From Nageia nagi (lineage: Eukaryota > Pinophyta), in assembly GCA_050084985.1 (NCBI GenBank), contig JBITNC010000001.1:179118001-179182000 (forward strand): a stretch of 64,000 nt of DNA. The letters are read 5' to 3'. The notes below the pieces were generated by a model. That model was not told the origin of the DNA and did no database searches. It worked only from the letters and a program-made list of their open reading frames with translations. This document shows positions 45,330-57,090 of this stretch, piece by piece (within the stretch, counting starts at the first letter, position 1; every line of letters starts with the position of its first letter). The position numbers and the translations under genes are program-made.

Positions 45330-45850
45330 TGTAGACACTAAAAAATAATACTTTTTGAATAAAATGAATTAATTACATTGCTATGCTTAATTAATAATAT
45401 TGCTTGATTTATAATGTCATAATGAGAAAATATTCAAATATTTTAAAGAGAAAAATATATTCTAAAAAGATAAAATACATCAAAACGAGCTAAATCACTT
45501 GAAAATTAAATAAATTATAAAAGTGGGTATCTAAACATTAATGAGTTAAGTTGTAATAGAGGTACATAACATAATGCAAAATTATGATTTGCTTTCCTCT
45601 TACTAATTATACACTTGCACACTATGGTTTTATGCTCTTGATATTTTCTCCAAGATTGCTCAAGGGTTTGAAGGCTAGGGATTGAAGGATAATTCAAGAT
45701 TTTCACACTTTTTAAAGGATTTCCTACCACAACAAGCTCATGATATTAATGCTATATTCATTTTGGTAATATTCTTATGATGAATTTTACATTACATTAT
45801 ATATATTATTGTATCTTCAATGTTTTTGTAGGTTTTAAGGATTTTTATTT
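45330..45850 (+). mobile_element. E10: 3' LTR (left part recognised)
   Basis: It starts TGTAGACACTAAAAAATAAT after ACAAAGGATAAA, a weak purine tract, and matches 34372-34890 by eye across about 520 bp. After TTTTAAGGATTTTTAT the similarity stops. The LTR may have been truncated or interrupted here; its right end is not defined. Confidence 0.75.
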
Positions 45851-46670
45851 ATTGGTAGTTAAATCTAGCCCCCCTAATGTGGTTTTACTTAGGTGTAATA
45901 TCATAGTCATATTCTTATCATCTTTTAATCATGTTATGGATTATTATTAGACTTGTCTTAGGTGGTATTCTTATTTTCATATTACATACACCAACATGGG
46001 ATTAAACCATATTAAAAGGGATAATTTGGTAGGAATTCATACCTGTATAAATGTGAGTATCTCTAACCTAGGAAAAAAATCAATATTTACATCTCAATAG
46101 CCAATACTCTACTCCTGGGTGTTTCTAAATGTTGCCTATTGAGATTGAATTCTTATTATCACTAAAGCATATTTGCTATCCATGCATTCATAATTATATA
46201 TTTGGATTTTCTTATTGATACCTTTGTTGTTATCGATCCTTAGTAGTGAATCCTATTCCTTGAGAAACTATCATCCACATTAAAGTGCACACCTGCATTG
46301 CTATTCTATGACCTAGCACCCACATTGATCTAAGCATTCACATTGATATTCTTACTACTATTATCAATAGGGTTCACACATCAAGGTTAATTCACTTTTG
46401 ATAGGTCAAATCTTCATATAATCAACTCCATCATAGGTAGAGATAAATAAGTATTTATTTTACACTTGATCCCAATCTCTTCAGTCATGCTTTCATTTCA
46501 TTATCTTGATTCAATAAACCCTAGTTTTACTATTTCACTATTATAATACTAACTTATTTTTTTTTAATTCTTATATATCATGTATGTGTATGTGAGTTAA
46601 ATAGCTTGGATATCCATACTTAGATGTTATGTGTATTAGTTTCACTTAGGCTAAAATCCTAAGGGTAATT
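45851..46670. other. Unassigned AT-rich sequence, possibly LTR
   Basis: No domain or repeat is seen. It could be the rest of the E10 LTR, an insertion in it, or the 5' LTR of E8, whose probable end is at 51585 just after the E9 insertion. Confidence 0.4.
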
Positions 46671-46675
46671 ATACA

Positions 46676-48331
46676 TGTATATTCATACATAATAAATTCT
46701 TTATTAAAGCCCCGATGTACTTTACTTGCAATCATGGGTTCATTTTAAGATCCCCGGGTGTTTTTCTCGAGCAAACAAAAAGACTGGAGTCCGGAAGTAA
46801 AGCATTCCGGAATAAGATGATGACGTCACGACGGATAAGATAGTCGCATTTTGGCAAAGACCAGGTTTCGAAGCTGATGATGTCAGCAATGGGTGATTAA
46901 AAGACCAGAGTCCAGAAGTAAAACATTCTGGAATAAGATGATGATGTCATGGCGGATAAGATAGTCGCATTTTGGCAAAGACCAGGTTCCAGAGATGATG
47001 ATGTCAGCAAGGGGTGATTAAAAGATCAGAGTTCGGAAGTAAAGCATTCCGGAATAAGAAGATGACATCACGGGGAGAACAACATTCACATTTTTGAATG
47101 AAACCAGGTTCCAGAGATGATGAGGTCAGTAAGGAGCTATCAAATAGCCGGAGCCAATGAGCAAAATATTCCGGAGGTAAGAGATGATGTCAGTGATTCC
47201 GGGCCTTAACCCAAAACCGGAGCCCGAAAGTGATGAGGTCAGTAAGAAATAATCAAAGAAGCTGGAGCCGGTAACTTAAGTGTTCCGGAAGTAAAGCATT
47301 CTGGATAAAATGATGACGTCGTAGCGGAAAGGATAAAGCTCAGTTTTGATAAAGAACGGGTTTCGGAGATGATGAGGTCAGCAAGAGATAATCAAAGAAG
47401 CTGGAGCCGGAAGTAAAGAATTCCAGAAATGTGAAGATGACATCACGGATCTCAGGTCTTAACCCAAAACCGGATCTCAGAAGTGATGAAGGTAGCAAAA
47501 AGTGATCAAATAGCCAGAGCCAGTGAGTAAAACATTCCAGAATGTAGAGACGAAGCTAGCAAAAGGTCAGATCACAGTTGTCAAGAAGCATATCATCTGC
47601 AATCTTGCTCATTTTTGTAATATTCTGCCAAGTGGCGTATGTAGGTAGTATCAGTTAAAAGAAGGCTAGAATCTTGAAGTCGTTTTTGTAACCGTTTCTA
47701 TTCTGCACTTCTTGTAACTGTTGTTACTACAGTATAAATATATGAAAATAAAATGAGAAAAAGGTCGGAAGCCTAGTATTGCCCTTTACATTTGTTCTCG
47801 AAGACCTGTAGTTTTTGGCCGGCAATATGATACCATCTTGACCTTTCTTGTCTAGCACTCGTAATTGTTATTCTTAATTTGGTTACATTATGGCAGCTTA
47901 GCTTGTTTCCTGAATAATAATTACGAGTTGCTAGTATAACTGTGTCTGCTACATGGTAGAGTGGAAGCTGGGGAGCTATTCAGAGAGTGAGAACTTGTTC
48001 TATGGCTGTGACACTAGATTCAGGCCAAGGTTTCACACACTGTGAAAGCCCGCGCTGAACTAGTGATCTACCTTTGCTTTCTCTCTTGTTACCTTATCCT
48101 TTTGCTTAAATTCCTTGCACTCTACTCTTTTTATTTCTTTCCTGTTACCCTAACCCTTTTGCTTGAATTCCTTGCACTCTACTCCTTTTATTTCCTTTCC
48201 TGTTACTTTTTCTATGCCCAATAGATAAGGAACCGGCCTTCTCCAGAGATCAGACTATCACTATAGTCTGTTCATGATTTACTTTGGTTAAGATTGCTCA
48301 CGGTGCATATATTACATAATCCTAATCAACA
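46676..48331 (+). repeat. E9: 5' LTR with CCGGAG/TGACGTCA module and TATA box
   Basis: The first half (46760-47560) repeats GGAGTCCGGAAGTAAAGCATT-like and AAGATGATGACGTCAC-like phrases. An intact TGACGTCA lies at 46821-46828; most other copies are TGATGTCA, TGACATCA or TGACGTCG. TATAAATA at 47733-47740 followed by AATAAA at 47747-47752 marks a plausible promoter and poly(A) signal. The layout suggests that the repeat module is the enhancer-like U3 region. Confidence 0.9.
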
Positions 48332-48342
48332 GTATTTCTTTT

Positions 48343-48360
48343 TGGCACGCCCGGTGGGAC
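48343..48360 (+). promoter_or_regulatory. E9 primer-binding site
   Basis: TGGCACGCCCGGTGGGAC starts 11 bases after the LTR end. It has the TGG start and GC-rich character of plant gypsy primer sites, implying a tRNA ending GGGCGTGCCA. I do not assign the tRNA species. Confidence 0.75.
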
Positions 48361-48478
48361 ACGAAGAATCTTATTGGCAAATCTGCTGAAGCACTATCTT
48401 GGTATGTATTAAAGCAGATTATTTGTAAATATCATATGTGCTTTTGAACCTTTCATTTTCTTTTGCCACCTAGAGTTT

Positions 48479-49700
48479 ATGTGGACAAGATCTAAAACTA
48501 GAGCAGCAAAAGAAACACCGGATTTTAGAGTGTTAGATGTTCCTAAGAGAAAGACCCTGATCAAGTCCAAATCTCTGAATAGTATCAGCACCCTAAAATC
48601 CTTTACCAAGCCAGAACCATCTGATCTTCATACTAGAAATATCTCTCCTACAATGGCCGATCCAGTTTAGAATATTTATCTGGAATGGAATAATGGGGTA
48701 CCAATAGCCCTGGTGGTGTTGCATGACATCCCATCAAATGTTTTTAAAACCCTTCCAGAGTTTGATGCAACTACAGAGAAAACAGCTTATGAACATTGTG
48801 TTGATGTAGCTGGCCTAGCTAAGATTCACAATATCCAGCATGAAGATGTCATGGTGAGATTACTGGCTCAATCCTTCAAAGGAAAGGTCCTAGATTGGTA
48901 CAGGGGCCTTCCTAACGGATCTATAACTACTTGGGCTCAACTGGCAGAGCCCTTTATCTTGGAATTTAATGAATTAGGAGATCCCTTTTCCTTGTTAACA
49001 CAGTTCACTTCAATCAAAAGATATGAGCAAGAAAATATCCCTAATTTCAATATTAGGTTCTAAAAAACTTGGGTGAGAGTCCCAATGCCAGTCAGGCCTT
49101 AGCAATTTCAAGCCTTAATGTATTACCTGAGAGCCTTTCCTCCGGATCTCTCTCTGCAAATCCAAAATTTCAGAGTAAATACTTTCCCAGAGGTCTATAG
49201 ACAAGCAATATATGCTGAATCCTATCTTATTGCAATTGGAAAATTGCCAAGTCGCATACCAATGCCTTATTTTCCAATAACAGCCCAACAGCAAATTTTG
49301 AGACCTCAAGCAATCAGTTTGGCTCCACCACTGGCCAGTATCCCCACCCCTATCCAATAGTGGCCATCAACCTTGCCAGTCCCTAGAGCCCCCTTGGCCT
49401 TATCAGCCCCTCATCAGCTTAATATGAATCAAGGGGTAGCTTCATCGACGGAGATTCAGGAACTCCAAAATTTGTGTAGAAATATGGCAAACCGGATTAC
49501 CATGCTAAGTAGACAAAGCGATGCAAGAAGATATCCTTATCCTGCTATAGAAAAGGCTTAGAATGTGTTGAATGATGATGTAAGCCAAGCTTCCTCTTCC
49601 GGGTCAGCCTCTGGTTTGTGTTTGGCCTGCAATGACTCTCACGAACAAACCACATGTCCTATTTATCAATATCAAGAATATTTATCAAGAAGTGGGGGCA
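48479..49700 (+). pseudogene. E9: gag, interrupted
   Basis: Frame 48479-48670 starts MWTRSKTRAAKETPDF. After a TAG, frame 48713-49063 gives the gag core: FKTLPEFDATTEKTAYEHCV, then LAQSFKGKVLDWYRGLP, a TWAQLAEPFILEFNE block and SLLTQFTSIKRYEQENIP. After another TAA, 49118-49360 continues with YYLRAFPPDLSLQIQNFRV and a proline/glutamine-rich tail. C-x2-C-like knuckle residues appear near 49617-49650. The few stops (TAG, TAA, TAG) are mostly one C-to-T step from glutamine codons, so the frame was lost recently. Confidence 0.88.
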
Positions 49701-49916
49701 TTCCTTCGCCTGGTGTAGCTGACGACATCAGCCGAAGATGATGAGGACAGAGTATTGCTCTTTAAAAAAAAAAAAAATGTTTTTTTCGAATCCATGTGGT
49801 TCCGGACCCTATGTAGTAGTGAAATGCTTTGGTATTATTTTTTGTTTTTGTTTTTAGGACTGGGTTCTAAATTCCTCTTTGATAAAGGCAAAATTTTCCC
49901 TCAGAGGTCGTCATAA
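49701..49916 (+). other. E9: remnant between gag and 3' LTR
   Basis: After GATGACGACATCAGCC-like text near 49720 comes an A13 run (about 49766-49778) and then TTTTGTTTTTAGG. No polypurine tract of usual quality is visible; GGCAAAATTTTCCCTCAGAGG lies at 49888-49908. The junction with the deleted pol region is presumably here. Confidence 0.5.
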
Positions 49917-51571
49917 TGTATATTCATACATAATAAATTCTTTATTAAAGCCCCGGTGTACTTTACTTGCAATCATGGGTTCATTTTAAGATCCCCGGGT
50001 GTTTTTCTCGAGCAAACAAAAAGACCGGAGTCCGGAAGTAAAGCATTCCGGAATAAGATGATGACGTCACGATGGATAAGATAGTCGCATTTTGGCAAAG
50101 ACCGGGTTCCGAAGCTGATGATGTCAGCAATGGGTGATTAAAAGATCAGAGTCCAGAAGTAAAACATTTCGGAATAAGATGATGACATCACGATGGATAA
50201 GATAGTCGCATTTTGGCAAAGACCAGGTTCCGGAGATGATGATGTCAGCAAAGGGTGATTAAAAGATCGGAGTCCGGAAGTAAAGCATTCTGGAATAAGA
50301 AGATGACATCACGGGAGAACAACATTCACATTTTTGAATGAAACCAGGTTTTGGAGATGATGAGGTCAGTAAGGAGCTATCAAATAGCTGGAGCCAATGA
50401 GCAAAATATTCCGGAGGTAAGAGATGACGTCAGCGATTCCGGGCCTTAACCCAAAACTGGAGCCCGGAAGTGATGAGGTCAGCAAGAAATAATCAAAGAA
50501 GCTGGAGCCAATAACTTAAGTGTTCCAGAAGTAAAGCATTCCAGATAAAATGATGACGTCACAGCGGAAAGGATAAAGCTTAGTTTTGATAAATAACGGG
50601 TTCTGAAGTTGATGAGGTCAGCAAGAGATAATCAAAGAAGTTGGAGCTGGAAGTAAAGAATTCCAGAAATGTGAAGATGACATCACAGATCTCAGGTCTT
50701 AACCCAAAATTGGATCCCGGAAGTGATGAAGGTAGCGAAAAGTGATCAAATAGCCGGAGCCAGTGAGTAAAACATTCCAGAATGTAGAGACGAAGCTAGC
50801 AAAAGGTCAGATCATAGTTGTCAAGAAGCATATCATCTGCAATCTTGCTCATTTTTGTAATATTCTGCCAAGTGGTGTATGTAGGTAGTATCAGTTAAAA
50901 GAAGGCTAGAATCTTGAAGCCGTTTTTGTAACCGTTTCTGTTCTGCACTTCTTGTAACTATTGTTACTACAGTATAAATATATGAAAATAAAATGAGAAA
51001 AAGGTCGGAAGCCTAGTATTGCCCTTTACATTTGTTCTCGAAGACCTGTAGTTTTTGGCCAGCAATATGATACCATCTTGACCTTTCTTGTCTAGCACTC
51101 GTAATTGTTATTCTTAATTTGGTTACATTGTGGCAGCTTAGCTTGTTTCCTGAATAATAATTACGAGTTGCTAGTATAACTGTGTCTGCTACATGGTAGA
51201 ACAGAAGCTGGGGAGCTATTCAGAGAGTGAGAACTTGTTCTGTGGCTGTGACACTAGATTCAGGCCAAGGTTTCACACACTGTGAAAGCCCGTGCTGAAC
51301 TAGTGATCTACCTTTGCTTTCTCTCTTGTTACCTTATCCTTTTACTTAAATCCCTCGCACTCTACTCTTTTTATTTCTTTCCTGTTACCCTAACCCTTTT
51401 GCTTGAATTCCTTGCACTCTACTCCTTTTATTTCCTTTCCTGTTACTTTTTCTATGCCCAATAGATAAGGAACCGGCCTTCTCCGGAGATCAGACTGTCA
51501 CTATAGTCTGTTCATGATTTACTTTGGTTAAGATTGCTCACGGTGCATATATTACACAATCCTAATCAACA
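49917..51571 (+). repeat. E9: 3' LTR
   Basis: It is near-identical to the 5' LTR. It keeps three intact TGACGTCA palindromes (50062-50069, 50425-50432, 50554-50561), whereas the 5' LTR keeps one; the others there are single transitions. TATAAATA is at 50973-50980. Confidence 0.93.
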
Positions 51572-51576
51572 ATACA

Positions 51577-53526
51577 CATATAACATATTGGTGCTCACCT
51601 TTCATAGCATTTCCTTCTCTTAATTAGGGTTGAAATAAAATACTTTCAAACCTACCCATATTTTTTGTTATGACACCAAGGATCCTAGGGTTCTTGTTTA
51701 CATTTGATCAAGAATTTTATGAGTGTAAAATTAAGGGTAATGCTTAAATTTAGAGCTCTTATAGTGAAGGCATTTGCACCAACTATTCCAAATAGTATAA
51801 GAACCAATGTGAATGCTTACATTAGCATGATCATGACCATTAGCACTAATGCTAATAGTAGCACTAATACTAGGAATAATATTTCAAATTTAGAACCATT
51901 TATAACAACATAGTTCAAATAGATGGAATCAAAGATTGATAGTCTTGAGAATAGGCTTGGTACTTGTGTAGATTCAATAAAAAATAGAGGTAATCCTTTG
52001 AGAATGGAGATTCATCATACCTTACTTGCATGTATAGATAAGGATTAGGAATTAAATAAATTCAATGGTGAGATTGATCCTATTATTCATCTTCAAGGTC
52101 TTTAATATATTTTGGAGCTTAAATGTAGAGTTAATGGTAATTTGAATGTAAAATATTTTCCTATGAGCCTAATCGATGAAGCATGAAAGTGGTTTTCTAG
52201 CTTATAACTAGGGTCTATCTCTTCATATTGGCAATTAAAAGATCATTTCAAGGCTCATTGCATATGCAATATGAAGAAACTAGTTAATTTTCTAGATTTG
52301 GTTCATTACAAGAAAGGAAAATAGGAAATTTTTGATAGATTTTCTCTTAGATATGTAAAGCTTTTAAGGTCCATAGAGAAAAAGGGGGATAAGCACTTCA
52401 TTATAAAGAAATTACTTGATAAGATTAATCCCATTCTTGGTGAAAAAGATCTTGATCATGTTAATGGTTCATTTATTAATATGGTTCATATCCTTATTGA
52501 AAAAGAGGTATTTTTATTAAGATCAAATCATATTAAGTATACATCATCCTCTTCCAACAAACACAATGGTATAAATCCTTATTATAAGAAAGATGATTCT
52601 TTTGTTAATGTTGTTGAAATCGAACCTTAATAAGCTAAGAGATAGAAAAAATGTTAAAAATGTATATTCATTATCTATATATCCCAATCAAATGTTTGAA
52701 AAATATTTAACAAAAGGTTTGGTCAAGATAATTTAATGAAGATAATATGGTACTAATGATGAAAAGCCCATGTGGTATAAGAAAATTTAGTTTTGCAAAT
52801 ATCATCAAGTCAATGGATATAATACAATAGGTTGTAATGCCATGAGGAAGAAACAAAAATAATTATTAGTTAATGGAACAATATCATATGATAATGATGT
52901 AATAAAATTCAATAATCAAGATCTTCCTCCCATCAACATGGTTAATATGATTATCTATGCTAACAATGATGAATCAATTGAGTTTAATGACAAGTTTAGT
53001 AGAAATTTAGAATTAGATTTAGAATCATAACTAGAACCAAAAAAGGCATGCAATCTAACAATAAGATCAAGGAAAGGTATCCCTAATCCTTTTTTTTAAT
53101 TGAAAAATAGGTACATTCTAACCCTTCTCTTAAAGAAAAAATGAAAAGAAAAGTGTAAAAGAATATATTGTAAAATCTAAAAACATACTAACACCAAGAT
53201 TAGTTTTCTTGAATTATTTGAAATTCAAAAGAGCAAAGGTTGGTTTTATTTGAACTACTTAGTGGTGTTTATAAGGATACTAACATCTCACCTAGTACAT
53301 TGGTAAGAATGGTTGATTATTTCAAACAGGCTTTAACATTCATTGAATATGAACTTACTAGCCAAAGCATCATTTATAAGTGCTTACCATTGCATATATA
53401 CATCAAGATCATGGGAAAGACAATAAAAAATGTATTAGTTGAATGTGGTGTAGGTTTAACATATTTATTCTCTTAAATTTTTGCAAAAGAAATAGAGATA
53501 AGCTAATGTTTATATTGCAAAGAAGG
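51577..53526 (+). pseudogene. E8: primer site, gag and protease start of a decayed gypsy element
   Basis: An LTR end ATAACA (51585) is followed by TAT and TGGTGCTCACC (51589-51599), a probable primer-binding site. Gag follows: the NKFNGEIDPIIHLQGL block (about 52050), YFPMSLIDEA, KWFSSL, WQLKDHFKAHC and KKLVNFLDLVHYKKGK. A FCKYHQVNGYNTIGC knuckle is near 52790-52840. Protease begins in 53240-53476 with KNVLVECGVGLTYL, where V-L-I-D-G-A-G is usual. E7 interrupts at 53527. Many stops stand at glutamine or tryptophan positions. Confidence 0.8.
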
Positions 53527-54232
53527 TGTCAACATCTAACATGGAATTTTAATTTAATTAAAATAACCTTTTAGGTATTCAAAATGATTTATTTATTTTA
53601 TTAAATAAATACTCTTATCATTGTGCAAACTCATATACCTTTATGTTTTATGATAACACATTGGATTGACATAACAACAAGGCTAAGGAGGAGCCTTAGC
53701 ACTAGACCTATTACTTATAAGTGTGGAGGGGTTGTGCATAAGAATTTATAATATGATCCTAAATTCTTGATAGTTGGAAATACACTTGTGTCATTCTTGA
53801 TTGGTGTTTCTTAATACAATTTATAATTTTTATATTTTGCTATACTTTGAGCTCTACATTCTTGCAATCATTTTTATCCATTCATGAGTGATATTTTGAG
53901 TATTGAAGGTGATATAATGATATCAAGATAAAGGGCAAGGAAATTTAGAATGGTAACTAGGTAGTGCTACTAGGATCCTAGCACTAGCATTGGATTGAGG
54001 TTGGATTTATGGCTACATTCTTTTAGGAAGCTCATTGTTCATTCTCTTTCAATTAGATATCACCTTCATTTTTTTGATAGGTAAATTATAGGTTTGTATT
54101 TTTTGGAAATCCAATTTCATAGGAAAGATCAATCAGGTCATTATCATCTTTCATGTAATAATTTACTAATATTTTGTAGTTAAATTGAATTTACTATAAA
54201 TAACCCTATTTATTATTATTTCAATTATAACA
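53527..54232 (+). repeat. E7: 5' LTR
   Basis: It starts TGTCAACATCTAACATGG and ends AATTATAACA. It matches the E3 3' LTR and the E7 3' LTR, including the GGAGGGGTTGTGCATAA block near 53730. No convincing primer-binding site follows: TTGAACCTAAC at 54237 is the only candidate. Confidence 0.92.
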
Positions 54233-54429
54233 ATTATTGAACCTAACTTATTTTTGACACATCACTTTATCTTTCACTAGTTACACCAAAAACCCTAAGG
54301 TTTTTAGACATAACTAATTTGGCATTTCAAGTATTTTAGAAATGGAACCAACTTTCTTGCTATGGTCAATAGATTTAATTATGAAACCAAAGCTGATATG
54401 AAGAAAGTGCTTTATATAAATGAATAAAG

Positions 54430-55530
54430 AAGTGAAGCCTATAACATTGGGGGAAATATTTTATTAGTTGGAGCTACTCCATCCATCTCTAGGGATTCAA
54501 ATCCACTATATGATGAGATTCACAATACTAAGGCACCAAGTCTACAAACCTATCTTCAATTCATATAATGGTGAGGGAGGACCTATGGATCACATAAAGG
54601 CTTTTAGGATGAAGTTTGAATTCAAATTTGGAATAAATTTCAATTATATGTCTAAATACTTTCCTACTATATTCAAAGCTGATGCCCTCAATTGATACTT
54701 CTCTTTACCCACTAAATCCATTAATTGCTTTGCACAACTTATCTTGAATTTTTATGACCATTTCAAATATCATGCTCCTAGACAAATTATAATTTTAGAT
54801 TTATTTAGTGCTATCCAAGGTCTAAATGAAAAATTTGATAAATTTGAACAACTTCTAAAAGATATAGAGCATGATTCCTAAACTTACTATTAGAGTCTCA
54901 TGTCACATCCATATTTGTTAACATCCATGTTTGCTCACAAAATCCATGATGATTTTAAATATGAAAATCCTCCTAAGTAGATAGGAAGATATTAAAATTG
55001 GAAAGATAAAGAGGTCAAAACAATAGAAGAAACCCCATCCAAAGAGCAAAAAAAAAATTTACCAAAAAAAAAATTCAATAAGAATACTAGGTTACCTTTT
55101 GCTCTTGCAATTATGTTCAAAGATTATTTACAAAAGGAATTGCTTAAACTTAATAAAAAATAAAGTAGGTCTCCATGATGATAAATATAATTGGTACAAT
55201 GAGGTAGAATTTTGTAAATATCATAAGGTTAAAGGTCACAAAATGAATGCTTGCATGATCCTAAGGAAATAATTGTTGAAATTGGTAGATGATGGAAAGA
55301 TACAATATGAGGCCCATGTAGTTCACTCAAAAGAATTCAAACCACTTATAGTGAATGTTATATTCAACCAGGAACTATGTGGTGCCATTAGGAGAGGAAG
55401 GTCTAGAGGGAATATCAATCCAACCACTATAGAAAGAATGGAGGTCCCTTACAATTTTGGTATGCAACAACTTGTTGAGAAAGTAAAGGTAACTCATGCC
55501 AAGATAAGTATTTTTGAACTTTTGTAATTA
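54430..55530 (+). pseudogene. E7: gag
   Basis: Frame 54468-54695 reads YKPIFNSYNGEGGPMDHIKA and MSKYFPTIFKADALN. Further on are WY-FS-like, a FAQLILNFYDHFKYHAP block and, near 55190-55250, FCKYHKVKGHKMNAC with knuckle-like spacing. Frame 55273-55527 gives the C-terminal part with LKLVDDGKIQYE, GAIRRGRSRGN and VPYNFGMQQLVEK. Three or more stops interrupt it. Confidence 0.82.
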
Positions 55531-55539
55531 TTAATTAAA

Positions 55540-56060
55540 CATAGAGATGCTTTATTCTATGCACTGAAAAAGAATAAAGTTGATGCAAATATTCCTAGTG
55601 CTAAATTTTTAGAATTAGTTACCAATCTTGATATAGATCTAGTTTTTAATATGCTTTTCTTTCAAGATAGTGAATTTCCTAGTGAGGATGTTATAGAAAA
55701 TAATCTTGGACAATATATTTGTGTTAATATTGATGTTGTTCCTATTAAAAAAACATTGATTGATATTGGATCTAATGTAAATATTTATTCAATTAAACTA
55801 CTACATAGATTTTTTCCTTCAATTTATGTAAAAATGAAGAGAATTGCAATTAGCATTAAAGGATTTGATAATATTGAAAATAAATGCATTGGAGTGTCAC
55901 TATGCCTATTCATGTAGGAGGTAAAACTATTAATCAAAAAGTCTATATTTTTCAAGTAAAATTGCCATATATCTTGTTGCTTGGTAGACCATGGATCCAT
56001 AAGCTTAGGGATATTACTTCAACATTGCATCATTCAATTAAATTTATGTAAAAAGGAAAT
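55540..56060 (+). pseudogene. E7: aspartic protease
   Basis: Frame 55651-55917 reads KKTLIDIGSNVNIYSIKLL; the active-site D-x-G is DIG followed by S-N. YILLLGRPWIHKL-like text is near 55970-56010. The domain is homologous to E2 4898-5402. Confidence 0.85.
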
Positions 56061-56069
56061 TAGATTACT

Positions 56070-57090
56070 ATTCATGCAAAAGATAACCCTACATATTTAT
56101 ATCAAGCAATTGAGAGGTTTTTTTCAAATATGAGGATGACATCCCAACATCTATCAACAATTTCATTCTATAAGAGGTAAGTTTGGGTACATATAAAATT
56201 CCATAGATTGGCATCTGGGAGAATTTTAGAGAGCTTGGACAACCCCTATATGTTCCTAGAATGCAGAGCAATCACTTGGATTAGGATGAAACTATGTACC
56301 ATCGCTTCATTCCTAAAAAGGGTGAAGATATTGTTAAAGATGTAAATATGCTATATGTATAATATGAGGAAACAAGTGCATCAAAAATGAAAGATACTAC
56401 TTCTAACTCATAAAATTCATTAGGTCAAGTTAATATATATTTTAATAGTATAGATTCTACTTCTTCTAACCAATACACACATAAATATCAATATAGTGGA
56501 AAAGGATAACATAATAGGTAACTAACATTGGATTCAATGAGTCTACACCTAGCACATCCTCATCAATCCTAACAATTCAACATATTGATAGCAATGATCA
56601 AGAAAACACCAAAGACATCTTCAATGAGTGATTGCATTATGGTATAATGTATGGTTCTATGGAAGAAATATATGCTTACTTTGTAGATCCATTTTTATCC
56701 CTTATTTCTTTGATTTGAGTAGATATCTTTTAAAATGATGATGTAATTATTGAGAAGCTAGGGGCACAGAATGAGTTTTAAAAATCTAGTAAAAAATGAC
56801 TTGCAACTTAGTTCATGCAACATCATGCCTATTTTGGTGAGGAGGTTTGAACAAATGATGTAGATATTGCAGGACTAAAGCATTGCATATGCCTTCCCAA
56901 CTCAATAATGAAATATCCTATATTAGTGAAGAAATAGTAGAAGTAAACATCTATACCTAAGATGACCCAAAGTTGATTAAAATAGGAGCTTGGTTAACCT
57001 TGGAAGAAAGGGAAAGGTACTGTATATTGTTAAAATATTTTTTTGATATCTTTTCTTGGTCATATTCTGATATGCTTGTTCTTGATCCCT
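56070..57090 (+). pseudogene. E7: pol linker, decayed
   Basis: This is the spacer between protease and RT and has many stops. The last part (56870-57000, LNNEISYISEEIVEVNI-like) is shared with the 5' end of E3 at 6720-6840, which fixes the E3 truncation point within this linker. Confidence 0.6.

Larger units (their letters stand above)
46676..51571 (+). mobile_element. E9: non-autonomous gag-only LTR retrotransposon, 4896 bp
   Basis: LTRs of 1656 bp (46676-48331) and 1655 bp (49917-51571) begin TGTATATTC and end TAATCAACA. The perfect target duplication ATACA is at 46671-46675 and 51572-51576. The internal 1585 bp hold only gag-related sequence, with no protease, integrase, RT or RNase H. 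This fits the terminal-repeat-with-gag class of non-autonomous elements, which must borrow enzymes from a partner. In the 3' halves of the LTRs I counted 18 differences in about 811 bp, all transitions. Confidence 0.95.

Noticed and set aside
48042-48224. 60-residue hydrophobic frames in both E9 LTRs (also 51282-51464)
   Set aside because: They come from a pyrimidine-rich imperfect repeat in the LTR and are conserved only because the LTRs are copies of each other.
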